Shown: piece by piece, positions 33,890-43,294 of the stretch
How the letters are laid out: each line of letters begins with the position of its first letter
Position numbering within the stretch: the first letter of the stretch is position 1
Origin: Mycobacterium sp. 050128
Lineage (GTDB): Bacteria; Actinomycetota; Actinomycetes; Mycobacteriales; Mycobacteriaceae
DNA: 64,000 bases
Assembly: GCF_036409155.1 (NCBI RefSeq)
Contig: NZ_JAZGLW010000005.1
Span: forward strand, 62,001 to 126,000
Direction of reading: 5' to 3'
Translations under genes and position numbers: made by a program
Notes under the pieces: model-generated
What the model saw: only the letters and a program-made list of their open reading frames with translations
What the model was told of the DNA's origin: nothing
Database searches by the model: none

Positions 33890-35182
33890 TCAGCGGGGGA
33901 TACCCGCCAGCTTGTCGGCGAACTTCGCCTCGGCGGACGCACGCAGCCGCAACAGGTGTTCGGAGGGAAACAGATCGGGCGCGGGCTCGCGGTCCTTGAG
34001 CAGCATTCGTGCCAGCGTTACCTTGTGCACCTCGGTCGGGCCGTCGGCAAGGCCCAACACAAAGGACTCCACCAGATATTGGACGAACGGCATCTCATGA
34101 GTGGTGCCCAACGATCCGTGTAGTTGCAGCGCCCGCGCCGACACGTCATGCAGCACCTTCTGCATCATCGCCTTGACCGCGGAAATATCGGCCCGCACCG
34201 CCTTGTAGTCGTTGAATTGGTCGATTTTCCAGGCGGTTTGAAGCGTCAGCAGCCGGAACGCCTCGATCTCCATCCATGAGTCGGCGATCATCTCCTGCAC
34301 GAGTTGCTTGTTGGAGAGCACCTCGCCCTGGGTGTAACGCGACACGGCCCGCTCACAGAGCATGTCGAAGATCCGGCGGACCAAGCCCACCGTGCGCATC
34401 GCGTGATGGATGCGACCGCCGCCGAGACGGGTCTGCGCGACGACGAACGCGCCACCCCGTGGGCCCAGCATGTGGTCGGCGGGCACCCGGACATTCTCGT
34501 AGCGGACGTAACCCTCGCGCCCACCGCCCAGGGGCTGATACCCCAGTCCGACATCGCGGATCACATTGATCCCGGGGGTGTCGCCGGGAAGGACGAACAT
34601 CGAATAGCGTTGGTAAGGCGGCGCGTCGGGGTCGGTCATCGCCATCACGATGATGAACGAAGCCATCGAGGCGAACGACGAGAACCACTTCTCCCCGTTG
34701 ATGATCCAGTGCTCACCGTCGGGCACCGCGGACGTGGTGAACACCTTCGGGTCCGCCCCGCCCTGTGGTTCGGTCATCGAGAAGCAGGACACGATCCGGT
34801 TATCCAGCAACGGCTCAAGGTAGCGAGCTTTGAGCTCGGGCGTGCCGTAGTGCGCGAGGATCTCGCTGTTGCCGGAATCGGGTGCCTGCGAACCGAATAC
34901 GATCGGTGCGCACTCCGAGCGGCCCAGGATCTCGTTGAGCAGGGCCAGTTTCACCTGGCCGTAGCCCGGGCCACCCAGATGTGGACCGAGGTGCGTGGCC
35001 CACAGCCCGCGCTCCTTCACGATCTCCTGCAGAGGCGGGATCAGCGCCTGGCGTACCGGATCGCCCAGATCGTGCGACTCCTTGACGATCAGGTCGATGG
35101 GCTCACACTCGGTGCGCACGAAGTCCTCGACCCATTCGAGTTGCTGTGCCCACTCCGGATCAGTGGAGAAATCCCACGACAT
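33890..35182 (-). CDS. Acyl-CoA dehydrogenase, ACAD10/11-like
   Basis: 430 residues. N-terminal MSWDFSTDPEWAQQLEWVEDF, FAD-contacting FSMTEPQGGADP and WFSSFASMASF, C-terminal SLGTTHEMPFVQYLVESFVLGLADGPTEVHKV, typical of the long ACAD10/11-type group in mycobacteria. Last gene of the minus-strand operon thiolase, enoyl-CoA hydratase, racemase, dehydrogenase; 3 bp separate it from the racemase. Confidence 0.93.
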   Translation of the reverse strand: MSWDFSTDPEWAQQLEWVEDFVRTECEPIDLIVKESHDLGDPVRQALIPPLQEIVKERGLWATHLGPHLGGPGYGQVKLALLNEILGRSECAPIVFGSQAPDSGNSEILAHYGTPELKARYLEPLLDNRIVSCFSMTEPQGGADPKVFTTSAVPDGEHWIINGEKWFSSFASMASFIIVMAMTDPDAPPYQRYSMFVLPGDTPGINVIRDVGLGYQPLGGGREGYVRYENVRVPADHMLGPRGGAFVVAQTRLGGGRIHHAMRTVGLVRRIFDMLCERAVSRYTQGEVLSNKQLVQEMIADSWMEIEAFRLLTLQTAWKIDQFNDYKAVRADISAVKAMMQKVLHDVSARALQLHGSLGTTHEMPFVQYLVESFVLGLADGPTEVHKVTLARMLLKDREPAPDLFPSEHLLRLRASAEAKFADKLAGIPR

Positions 35183-35185
35183 CTG

Positions 35186-36349
35186 TCATCCCTTTCGTTC
35201 GTCAGCGCTTCGCGCCACGCTTTGTTTCACGACGCCGGCGTCGACGAGTTCGGTGATGGCATGCTCGTCGAATCCCAATTCGCGCAGCAAGGCACGCGAG
35301 TGATCGCCCGGCAACGACGGCGACGAGGGCGTACCAGGCTTGGTGCGCGAGAAGCGCGGAGCCGGCGCGGGCTGGGTGATCCCGTCGACGGCGATGAAGG
35401 TGTCGCGTGCGGCAAGGTGCGGATGCCGCGGCGCCTCCGATAGCGAAAGTACCGGTGTTGCACAACATCCCGGTGAGTCGAGAAGCCGTTCCCACTCGGC
35501 GCGCGACTTCTCGGCGAAACAGGCGGCCAGCGCCGCGCGGTGTGCGGACCAGGTGGCCGGCTCGGCGTCGTCGTGCGGCACGTCGACGCCAAGCCGATCG
35601 CAGAGTTCGGCATAGAACTTCGGTTCCATCGCGCCGACCGCGACGTGCTGTCCGTCCGCGGTGGCGTAGGCGCCGTAAAAATGCGCCGCGCCGTCGAGCA
35701 AGTTGTCCTGGCGATGGTCGCGCCAGGTGCCGGCGGGCACCATCCCGAAGTACGGCGCCAACAGGGTGGCGACACCGTCGACCATCGCGACGTCGAGCAC
35801 CTGGCCTTCGCCCGACTCGCGGGCCTCGAGAATCGCGCTGAGCAGGCCCACCGCCAGCAGCATGCCGCCACCGCCGTAGTCGCCGACCAAATTGAGTGGC
35901 GGAATGGGTGATTCGGCGGTGCCGATGCTGTGCAGGGCACCCGCGAGCGCGAGGTAGTTGATGTCGTGGCCGGCGTGTCCGGCCAGCGGCCCGTCCTGCC
36001 CGTAGCCCGTCATGCGGGCGTACACGAGACGAGGATTGTGCGTCCGCAGTGCGTCGGGGCCGATGCCCAGCCGTTCGGCCACGCCCGGTCGGTACACGTC
36101 GACGAAGGCGTCGGTGTCGGCGACCAGCCGGTGAATGAGGTCGCGGCCGCGGGGATCCTTGACGTCGACGGCAACGGACCGCTGGCTACGGCGGACCGTG
36201 TAATCGATGGGCAGCGGACCGTCCACGCCTGCCAGAGCATCGACGCGCACGACGTCGGCGCCCAAGTCTCCCAACAACATCCCGCAGAACGGGGCCGGTC
36301 CCAGGCCGCCCATCATCACGATGCGGACCCCGCGCAGCGGACCGCTCAC
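35186..36349 (-). CDS. Alpha-methylacyl-CoA racemase-like CoA-transferase family III protein
   Basis: 387 residues from GTG 36349, which overlaps the preceding stop (GTGA). The residues used by M. tuberculosis MCR are visible: GHDINY (His128-Asp129), GDYGGGGM (Asp157) and MEPKFYAEL (Glu), so racemisation of 2-methylacyl-CoA is more likely than CoA transfer. It would convert R- to S-methylacyl-CoA for the acyl-CoA dehydrogenase, as needed for branched fatty acid or sterol side-chain degradation. Confidence 0.92.
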   Translation of the reverse strand: MSGPLRGVRIVMMGGLGPAPFCGMLLGDLGADVVRVDALAGVDGPLPIDYTVRRSQRSVAVDVKDPRGRDLIHRLVADTDAFVDVYRPGVAERLGIGPDALRTHNPRLVYARMTGYGQDGPLAGHAGHDINYLALAGALHSIGTAESPIPPLNLVGDYGGGGMLLAVGLLSAILEARESGEGQVLDVAMVDGVATLLAPYFGMVPAGTWRDHRQDNLLDGAAHFYGAYATADGQHVAVGAMEPKFYAELCDRLGVDVPHDDAEPATWSAHRAALAACFAEKSRAEWERLLDSPGCCATPVLSLSEAPRHPHLAARDTFIAVDGITQPAPAPRFSRTKPGTPSSPSLPGDHSRALLRELGFDEHAITELVDAGVVKQSVARSADERKG

Positions 36350-37140
36350 CGGGTCTGCCCCGAAGACCACTTTTGCCTGCGTGCGGCCGCTTCGTCGGTG
36401 GCGTGCGAGATCAACTGATTGCGGTTCTCCAGTTCCAGCGCGGCGGACAGGCTCGCGGCGTCGGTGTTGACTTGCAACGCGCGCTTGGTCAGCTGCACGC
36501 CCAGCGGCGACAGGTCCGCGATCAGCGACGCCAACTCAACGCCACGGTCGATCAGCCGGTCCGGCTCGACAAGCTCGCTGACCAGCCCGCGCCGATCGGC
36601 TTCCGTCGCCGACACGGTGCGTCCGGTGAGCATCCAGTCGGCGGCGACGCTGGTCCCGACGATGCGGGGCAGGTGGTAGCTCATGCCCATCTCGGCGCCC
36701 GACAGGCCGAGCAGGATCGCGGCGTTGCCGAATGATGCTGTCGCCGAACAGATCCGGATGTCGGAAGCCAGACACAAAGCGAAGCCCGCGCCGACACAAG
36801 GGCCATTGATCGCGGCGATCACCGGAGCGGGCAGCGCACGTAGCCCCTCGGCCAGCGCGGCCATCCTCTCCTGAAAACGCATCCGGTCCAGTGCGGGTGC
36901 GGTGGCCTCGAGCATGCCAGGGCCGAAGTCGCGCATGTCGATCCCCGCGCAAAAGCCCCGACCGGCGCCGGTGAGAACGATGGCGCGCGCTGCGCGGTCA
37001 CCGGCCAAATCGCTTAGCGTCTGCATCAATTCGGTTTGCATAACCTCGTTGATCGCGTTGAGCCGCTCGGGTCGATTCAGTCGCAGGACGACGACGCCGT
37101 CGCGCGGCCGGTCGAGATCGAGCGTGCTCGGCTTGGTCAT
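36346..37140 (-). CDS. Enoyl-CoA hydratase/isomerase family protein
   Basis: 264 residues from ATG 37140. Crotonase features: LTGAGRGFCAGIDMRDFG, NGPCVGAGFALCLASDIR (one oxyanion loop with Ala in place of the usual GGG pattern) and an acidic residue in LGLSGAEMGMSYHLPR, arranged as in isomerase/hydratase members. 7 bp downstream of the thiolase gene; same operon. Confidence 0.92.
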   Translation of the reverse strand: MTKPSTLDLDRPRDGVVVLRLNRPERLNAINEVMQTELMQTLSDLAGDRAARAIVLTGAGRGFCAGIDMRDFGPGMLEATAPALDRMRFQERMAALAEGLRALPAPVIAAINGPCVGAGFALCLASDIRICSATASFGNAAILLGLSGAEMGMSYHLPRIVGTSVAADWMLTGRTVSATEADRRGLVSELVEPDRLIDRGVELASLIADLSPLGVQLTKRALQVNTDAASLSAALELENRNQLISHATDEAAARRQKWSSGQTR

Positions 37141-37147
37141 ATCCGGG

Positions 37148-38440
37148 TCACACCCGCTCGACGATCGTCGCGGTGCCCATGCCGCCACCGGTACACATGG
37201 TCACCAGTCCCGTTGTCAGGTCGCGACGTTCGAGCTCGTCGAGGACGGTCCCGATCAGCATCGCGCCGGTCGCACCGATCGGGTGGCCCAGCGCGATCGC
37301 GCCTCCGTTGACATTGACTCGGTCCGGATCGAGGTCGAGGTCGCGGATGGTCTTGAGGGGGACGGCGGCGAACGCTTCGTTGATCTCCCAGAGGTCGATG
37401 TCCGCCACGGTCATGCCGGCCCGCTGCAGGCAGCGCTGCGCGGCCGGCCCGGGCGCGGTGAGCATGATGATCGGTTCGCTGCCGACCGCGGCGGCGGCCC
37501 GGATCTGCCCTCGCGGCTTTACTCCGTTGGAGCGCGCCCAGTTCGGCGACGCGAGCAACACGGCGCCCGCACCGTCGACCACCCCGGAGGAGTTGCCGGC
37601 GTGGTGAACGTGGTCGACATGGTCGACGGTGGGGTAGCGCTGCAGGCAGATCTCGTCGAACGTGCGGTGCTCACCGTCGACACCGGTGGCGCCCATCGCG
37701 GCGAACGCCGGCCGCAGCCGTGCCAGCGACTCCGTGGAGGTGCCGGGGCGCGGGTGCTCGTCGCGGGCGAAAAGACCGTCGGGCGTGGCGACTTCGACCA
37801 GGGAGCGATCGAATCTCCCCTCGTCGATGGCGGCGGCAGCGCGGTTTTGGCTGAGTGCGGCGTAGGTGTCGACGACCTCGCGGGTGAAGCCCTCCAGGGT
37901 CGCGATGAGGTCAGCCGAAATACCTTGCGGAATGGTCGGATACAGTGCGCGCAAGTCCGCGTTGTTACCGTCGATCGTCGGCACTCCGGCCGTGACGTCC
38001 CAACGCGACATTGATTCGACTCCGCCCGCGATCACCACATCGTCGTTGCCCGCGGCGATCGAGGACGCCGCGACGGTGACGGCTTGCTGACCGGATCCGC
38101 AAAAGCGGTTCAGTGTCATCCCCGGCACGGTCTCCGGCCAGCCGGCCAACAGAACCGATAGGCGCGCGATGTCGTCACCGTGGTCGCCGGACAGGATGCC
38201 GTTGCCGGCGATCACGTCATCGACGTTCCCGGGGTCGAAACCGGTGCGCTTGGCCAGGGCGGTGAGGCAGGTGGCGAACAGCGCCTGCGGATGTACGTTG
38301 TGCAACCCGCCGTCGGGGCGGCCCCGCCCGCGCGGCGTGCGTACCGCGTCGAGAATCCAGGCGTCGATGTTGGGCTCCGATCGTTGGGCGAGGGGTTCGA
38401 TGCGGCGGATCCTTAGTGATCGTAATCCGTCTCTCGCCAT
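37148..38440 (-). CDS. Acetyl-CoA acyltransferase (thiolase)
   Basis: 430 residues from ATG 38440. Nucleophile Cys114 in NRFCGSGQQA, NEAFA, His in GGAIALGHPIGATG, and the second Cys in MCTGGGMGTA: a complete degradative thiolase active site. The first 22 residues (before IDAWILDAVRTP) are an unusual basic extension. First gene of the operon; an inverted repeat overlaps the start codon. Confidence 0.94.
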   Translation of the reverse strand: MARDGLRSLRIRRIEPLAQRSEPNIDAWILDAVRTPRGRGRPDGGLHNVHPQALFATCLTALAKRTGFDPGNVDDVIAGNGILSGDHGDDIARLSVLLAGWPETVPGMTLNRFCGSGQQAVTVAASSIAAGNDDVVIAGGVESMSRWDVTAGVPTIDGNNADLRALYPTIPQGISADLIATLEGFTREVVDTYAALSQNRAAAAIDEGRFDRSLVEVATPDGLFARDEHPRPGTSTESLARLRPAFAAMGATGVDGEHRTFDEICLQRYPTVDHVDHVHHAGNSSGVVDGAGAVLLASPNWARSNGVKPRGQIRAAAAVGSEPIIMLTAPGPAAQRCLQRAGMTVADIDLWEINEAFAAVPLKTIRDLDLDPDRVNVNGGAIALGHPIGATGAMLIGTVLDELERRDLTTGLVTMCTGGGMGTATIVERV

Positions 38441-38475
38441 TGGAGAATAACCCTCTCCAAAATGGCGAAGCCATT
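38440..38475. promoter_or_regulatory. Inverted repeats at the thiolase operon start
   Basis: TTGGAGA (38440-38446) and TCTCCAA (38454-38460) form a perfect 7-bp inverted repeat with a 7-bp spacer, touching the thiolase ATG. Immediately beyond is AATGG-CGAAG-CCATT (38461-38475), another perfect dyad. They lie in the 88-bp region between the SDR end (38529) and the thiolase start and contain GGAGAGGG, which may also serve as ribosome site. Confidence 0.55.
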
Positions 38476-38528
38476 CTCGTAGCGTTTCGGGCGAAAGGGG
38501 TTGCGACGCATCGCTGCGCAGCATCGAC

Positions 38529-39356
38529 TCAATCGAAGTCGGTGCCGCCGGTCAGCTGTTCCCATTTCGCGATCTCGCTCGCGCGGGCGTCCGCGGTGTA
38601 GCGATACAAGGCCAGCGCGTCGGGGCCTAGGAGCAGGAATGCCGGCGGTTCACTGGATTCGACGGCGGTGACGATCGCGGCGCCGGCTTTGGCGGGGTCA
38701 CCGGCTTGATTGCCGTGCATCGTGTCGTTCTCCTTGCGACGCTGTCCGGCGGTGCCGGCGTAGTCGTCGATGACCGCGGCCGCCTGGACGAGCGAGCGTC
38801 CGGCGAAGTCGGTGCGAAATGCTCCCGGTTCGACCACCGTCACAGAAATACCGAGCGGTGCCAACTCACCGCGAAGCGCGCCACTCATTCCCTCGAGTGC
38901 CGCCTTGGCGGCCGCGTAGTAGCCCGATCCCACCGGCATCACCTGGGCGCCGATCGAGGAGATGTTCACGATTGCGCCGCTGCGGCGTGCCCGCATGCCG
39001 GGCAGGACGGCCTTGATCATCGCGACGGCACCAAAGAAGTGCGTCTCGAACAGGGTGCGGACCTCGGTGTCGTCGCCTTCCTCGACTGCGGCGCGATAAC
39101 CGTATCCCGCGTTGTTGACCAGCACGTCGATGCCGCCGAACCGCCCTTCGGCCTGCTGGACGGCGGAAGCGATCTGGTCGGGTTTGGTGACGTCCAAGGC
39201 GACGGGCAGCACCCGATCGGGCGCGATGTCAGCCAGGTCGGCGACCTTCGCGGCGTCGCGTGCCGTGACAACGGCATTGTGGCCGGTGTCGATGACGGCT
39301 TCGGCGAGGGCTCTGCCGAGTCCGGTTGAGCAGCCGGTGATGAGCCAGGTGGGCAT
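38529..39356 (-). CDS. Short-chain dehydrogenase/reductase (LITGCSTGLG type)
   Basis: 275 residues from ATG 39356, preceded by AAAAGGATCGCCC. LITGCSTGLGRALAE at the N-terminus, NNAGYGYR, SSIGAQ, YYAAAKAALEGMS (Tyr and Lys of YxxxK). This group, with the long C-terminus ending in LLLGPDALALYRYTADAR, is often annotated as oxidoreductase of steroid or retinol type. 88 bp upstream of the thiolase operon on the same strand. Confidence 0.92.
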   Translation of the reverse strand: MPTWLITGCSTGLGRALAEAVIDTGHNAVVTARDAAKVADLADIAPDRVLPVALDVTKPDQIASAVQQAEGRFGGIDVLVNNAGYGYRAAVEEGDDTEVRTLFETHFFGAVAMIKAVLPGMRARRSGAIVNISSIGAQVMPVGSGYYAAAKAALEGMSGALRGELAPLGISVTVVEPGAFRTDFAGRSLVQAAAVIDDYAGTAGQRRKENDTMHGNQAGDPAKAGAAIVTAVESSEPPAFLLLGPDALALYRYTADARASEIAKWEQLTGGTDFD

Positions 39357-39429
39357 GGGCGATCCTTTTCGGTGTCGTGGCGCAATCAGCTCCGGCATCG
39401 TTTCTAGCTCAGCCGGTCACGTCGGCCTG

Positions 39430-40953
39430 TTATGACACCGACGCGGCGCGCCGCGCCAGGCGATAGGTGCGCATGAAGCCGCCCGGGTTCGTCGTGAGCG
39501 TCACCTCCACGGCGCCGCTGGGCGCGACGACGTAGCGCTCCTCGACATCCGGCCCGTCCGTCCACCGTCCGACCGGCTGGCGCCCGAGGTCGTCGCGGTC
39601 GTATAGCGCGGGGTCGAAGGGAAACAGAACCGGATCGTAGGGCGTCACGTCCCCGTCGGGGCGGCCGTTGACCAGGCGGCTGCACTCCACGAAGCGGAAG
39701 TGCCCGATGTTGTGCGCCGCCCGGTATGTCCGACGGACGATGAGCGGCGTCTCGCCGTCGGCGGGCAGTGAGACGTCTTTGCCCACGATCGGATCGAAGA
39801 CGACGCCGGCGCCGGCTTCGGCCTCGCGGAACACCCCGAAGTGTCGCGAAAAGCGTTCCGACAACGCGAAACCCGACTCCTTGTCCAGGAAGACGGCAAG
39901 ACCGATGGCCGTGGCGGCAAACGGATGAGGGGAGCGTTTCACCCGCTTCTCGCCGAAGGTGCTGCGCAGCATCCGCGAGATCAGGGGAAAGCCGCCGGCC
40001 CCGCCCACCACGTAGATGCCGGCAACCTCCGACCACGCCACGTCCGCGCTGCCGTCGCGCAGGATGCGGTTGAGCAGATCGATCGTCGGCTCGACGAGCG
40101 GTGCACATGCCGAGTAGACGTCGTCGATGCCGCACGAAAACGGTGGCCGAGCGACCTTGTCATCGATCGCCGACATGTCGACCAGGAAGCGGCGCGTCTG
40201 CGGCCCGATGGCCTCCTTGCGAACCGCACACTCCTCACGGAGGAGGTCGAGCACGGCGGAGTCCAGGTCAGGTAGGTCCGCGCCGTCGGTGACAAGCTGC
40301 ACAATCGCCTCGTCGAAATCGTCACCGCCGAGCCGCTGGATGCCCTCGCTGATCACGACCTCGTTGGAGTGCCCGGTCATCTTGAGCAGTGACGCGTCGA
40401 AGGTGCCGCCGCCGAGGTCGTAGATGAGGACGTATTCGCGTTTGGCGGTGATGGTGGAGCGGTATCGGTGGGCGTATTCGAGGCTGGCTGCCGACGGTTC
40501 GTTCAGCAGTGCGACGACCTGAAAACCCGCCGCCACGAAGGCATCCAGCGTCAGCAGGCGCTGGGCACTGGCGGCATTAGCGGGCACGCTGATGGCAGCC
40601 TCGATGGCGTCACCCGGAGTCAAGCTGCCGTTCGAGCGCTGCAGCAGGTCGTTTTTGAGCTGGGCCAGAAATCCGGTGAGCAAGTCGGTCAACCGGTAGC
40701 TGCGGCCGGCCAGCGTCACCTCGGTCTGTGGTCCGGCGTCGTTGAGCAGGCGTTTGATCGATCGAAGCACCGACCACCCCGGATCGTGACGAACGGCCGC
40801 GGCGTCCACTCCGAAGCGCAGTTCCCCGGCCGCGTTGGCGGCGATGAGTGACGGCCAGGCATCGATGCCGTCGAACGAGACGACCGGGTAGTTACCCCGG
40901 TCGACGAGCGCGACGACAGTGTGCGTGGTGCCGAAGTCGATACCGACTCTCAT
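39430..40953 (-). CDS. Hsp70-family (DnaK-like) protein without lid domain
   Basis: 507 residues from ATG 40953. Residues 1-365 are an actin/Hsp70 ATPase: phosphate-1 IDFGTTHTVVAL, connect-1 and phosphate-2 LIYDLGGGTFDASLL, adenosine motif VVGGAGGFPLISRML. The remaining 140 residues form a short beta-rich domain, and the helical lid of DnaK is missing. It is neither DnaK (about 620 aa) nor a rod-shape MreB. Possibly a specialised chaperone. It lies 43 bp downstream of cstA. Confidence 0.85.
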   Translation of the reverse strand: MRVGIDFGTTHTVVALVDRGNYPVVSFDGIDAWPSLIAANAAGELRFGVDAAAVRHDPGWSVLRSIKRLLNDAGPQTEVTLAGRSYRLTDLLTGFLAQLKNDLLQRSNGSLTPGDAIEAAISVPANAASAQRLLTLDAFVAAGFQVVALLNEPSAASLEYAHRYRSTITAKREYVLIYDLGGGTFDASLLKMTGHSNEVVISEGIQRLGGDDFDEAIVQLVTDGADLPDLDSAVLDLLREECAVRKEAIGPQTRRFLVDMSAIDDKVARPPFSCGIDDVYSACAPLVEPTIDLLNRILRDGSADVAWSEVAGIYVVGGAGGFPLISRMLRSTFGEKRVKRSPHPFAATAIGLAVFLDKESGFALSERFSRHFGVFREAEAGAGVVFDPIVGKDVSLPADGETPLIVRRTYRAAHNIGHFRFVECSRLVNGRPDGDVTPYDPVLFPFDPALYDRDDLGRQPVGRWTDGPDVEERYVVAPSGAVEVTLTTNPGGFMRTYRLARRAASVS

Positions 40954-40996
40954 TGCGCACAATCTTAGGGCGGTACAGCGAAGTTCGGGACCTTGA

Positions 40997-43258
40997 TTAT
41001 CCGGCGTGGCGCTCGCCGGGCGCCACTGTCTGCGGTGCTTGCCATTGCCGCTGCACCTCCCGCTCCGCGGGCGTGGCAATCAGGCCCGAGGGCGCGAACA
41101 TCCTCGAGGGCACCGGATCATCTTCGGTCAACGGCCGACCCTCACCGCGAATTGCTTTGAGCGCGACCGCAATTCCGATGACCAACACGATGATCACCAC
41201 TGCCGCGAAAAGAATCGACAGGGTGCCCTGAATGAAGGTGTTCCTGACGACTTCGTCGATCTGATGAGCGTTCTTGGCCGAGCCGAAGGTGGTCTTGCCC
41301 GCGACCTTGGCGGCCGCGTACTGGAAATGTTGAGCCCAGTAGCCGATCGCCGGGTCCGCCGAGAAGATCTTCTGCCACGAGGCCGTCAGCGTGACCACCA
41401 GATCCCACAGCAGCGGAAGTCCCGGAATCCACGCCCACTTCAGCAGGCCCTTCTTGATGACCACCACGGTCACCACCGTCAGGGCAATCGCCGCCAGCAA
41501 CTGGTTGGCGATACCGAACAGCGGGAACAGCGTGTTGATGCCGCCGAGCGGATCGGTCACGCCCATCAGCAGGATGCCGCCCCATCCTGCGGACACGACG
41601 AGGCTGCACAGCCAAACGCCGGGACGCCAGCTCGGGTTACGCAGCTTGGCCAGCCGACCACCCAGGTTGCCCAGCGTGTCGGACAGCATGAAACGCGCGA
41701 CCCGGGTGCCCGCATCGACGGCGGTCAAGATGAACAGCGCCTCGAACATGATCGCGAAGTGGTACCAGAACGACTTGAGACCGGCGCCGCCGAACACCCG
41801 GTACAGGATCTCCGACATTCCGACCGCCAGCGTCGGGGCTCCGCCGGTGCGCGACACGATCGATTTCTCGCCCACGCCCGCGGCGGCCTGGTTCAGCTGG
41901 TCCGCGGTCGCCGCCGGCCCGGACAGCCGGAGGCCGTTGACGTAGTGCGCCGCGGTGGCGGCGGTGCCGCCGGTCTGCGCGGTCGGGGCGTTGAGGGCGA
42001 AGTACAGATGCTGGTCCAGGATCGACGCGCTGATCAACGCCATCACCGCGACGAACGATTCGGTGAGCATGCCGCCGTAGCCGATGAAGCGCATCTGGCT
42101 TTCCTTCTCCAGCAGCTTGGGCGTCGTCCCCGAGGAGATCAGCGCGTGAAACCCGGACAGCGCGCCGCACGCGATGGTGATGAACAGGAACGGGAACAGC
42201 GCGCCGGGGAACACGGGGCCGTCGCCGCTGGATGCGAACCGTGAGACCGCGGGGGCCTGCATGAGCGGGTGCGCGATAAAGATGCCGACGGCCAGCAAGG
42301 CGATGGCGCCGACCTTCATGAACGTCGACAGGTAGTCGCGGGGCGCCAGCAGCAACCACACCGGCAGCACCGACGCCACGAAGCCATAGACGATGATCAA
42401 CCAGGAGACCGTGACCGCGGACAGGGTAAACCACGATGCGCCCCAAGAGGTTTCGCTGACCCAGTTGCCCGAGGCGACGGCGACCATCAGCAGGACGAAG
42501 CCGATCAGTGACACTTCGGCCACCCGCCCCCGGCGCAGGAAACGCAGGTAGCAACCCATGAAGAGGGCGATGGGGATGGTCATCGCGATCGAAAACACAC
42601 CCCACGGGCTCTGGGCCAGGCCGCGCACCACCACCAGCGCCAGCACCGCGATGATGATCACCATGATGACGAGGACGCCGACCATCGCGGCGGCGCCGCC
42701 GGTGTTGCCGAGCTCGTCGCGGGCCATCTGGCCCAGCGAGCGGCCCCGGCGCCGGGTCGAGATCCACAGCACCAGGTAGTCCTGGACCGCGCCGGCGAAC
42801 ACCGCGCCGACGATGATCCAGATGCTGCAGGGCAAGTAGCCCATCTGGGTGGCCAGCACGGGACCCACGAGTGGTCCCGCTCCGGCGATCGCGGCGAAGT
42901 GATGGCCGAACACCACCCGACGGTCGGTCGGCACGTAGTCGGCGCCGTCGTCGAAAATCTCGGCGGGTGTGGCGTGGTCGTCGCGAGGGCGGACGATCTT
43001 CATTTCGATCAACCGCGCATAGAAGCGGAACCCGATGATGTAGGTGCAGATCGCGGCGACCACGATCCAGACGGCGTTGACCGTCTCCCCGCGTGCGAAC
43101 GCGATGACGGCCCAGGCGACGGCACCGATCACCGCGATGATCCCGAAGACGATTTTGTGCCGGAAGCTGATGGGGGAGCGGTCGATGATGGCGACGGGCG
43201 GCAGGTCATCATCCGTGCGGATGTAGCTGACATCTTTGTCGTGCACAGTCACGGTCAA
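40997..43258 (-). CDS. cstA: Carbon starvation protein A (peptide/pyruvate transporter)
   Basis: 753 residues with many transmembrane helices and CstA signatures near the N-terminus (GHHFAAIAGAGPLVGPVLATQMGYLP, RGRSLGQMARDELG) and middle (SGFHALISSGTTPKLL, RFIGYGGMLTESFVAVMALI). CstA-type proteins import peptides or pyruvate during carbon limitation. In M. tuberculosis cstA is Rv3063 (758 aa, from memory), next to ligB as here (36 bp gap). Confidence 0.96.
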   Translation of the reverse strand: MTVTVHDKDVSYIRTDDDLPPVAIIDRSPISFRHKIVFGIIAVIGAVAWAVIAFARGETVNAVWIVVAAICTYIIGFRFYARLIEMKIVRPRDDHATPAEIFDDGADYVPTDRRVVFGHHFAAIAGAGPLVGPVLATQMGYLPCSIWIIVGAVFAGAVQDYLVLWISTRRRGRSLGQMARDELGNTGGAAAMVGVLVIMVIIIAVLALVVVRGLAQSPWGVFSIAMTIPIALFMGCYLRFLRRGRVAEVSLIGFVLLMVAVASGNWVSETSWGASWFTLSAVTVSWLIIVYGFVASVLPVWLLLAPRDYLSTFMKVGAIALLAVGIFIAHPLMQAPAVSRFASSGDGPVFPGALFPFLFITIACGALSGFHALISSGTTPKLLEKESQMRFIGYGGMLTESFVAVMALISASILDQHLYFALNAPTAQTGGTAATAAHYVNGLRLSGPAATADQLNQAAAGVGEKSIVSRTGGAPTLAVGMSEILYRVFGGAGLKSFWYHFAIMFEALFILTAVDAGTRVARFMLSDTLGNLGGRLAKLRNPSWRPGVWLCSLVVSAGWGGILLMGVTDPLGGINTLFPLFGIANQLLAAIALTVVTVVVIKKGLLKWAWIPGLPLLWDLVVTLTASWQKIFSADPAIGYWAQHFQYAAAKVAGKTTFGSAKNAHQIDEVVRNTFIQGTLSILFAAVVIIVLVIGIAVALKAIRGEGRPLTEDDPVPSRMFAPSGLIATPAEREVQRQWQAPQTVAPGERHAG

Positions 43259-43294
43259 ACCCTACGACGACGCGCGGCTCGTCGCCCGGCTGAA

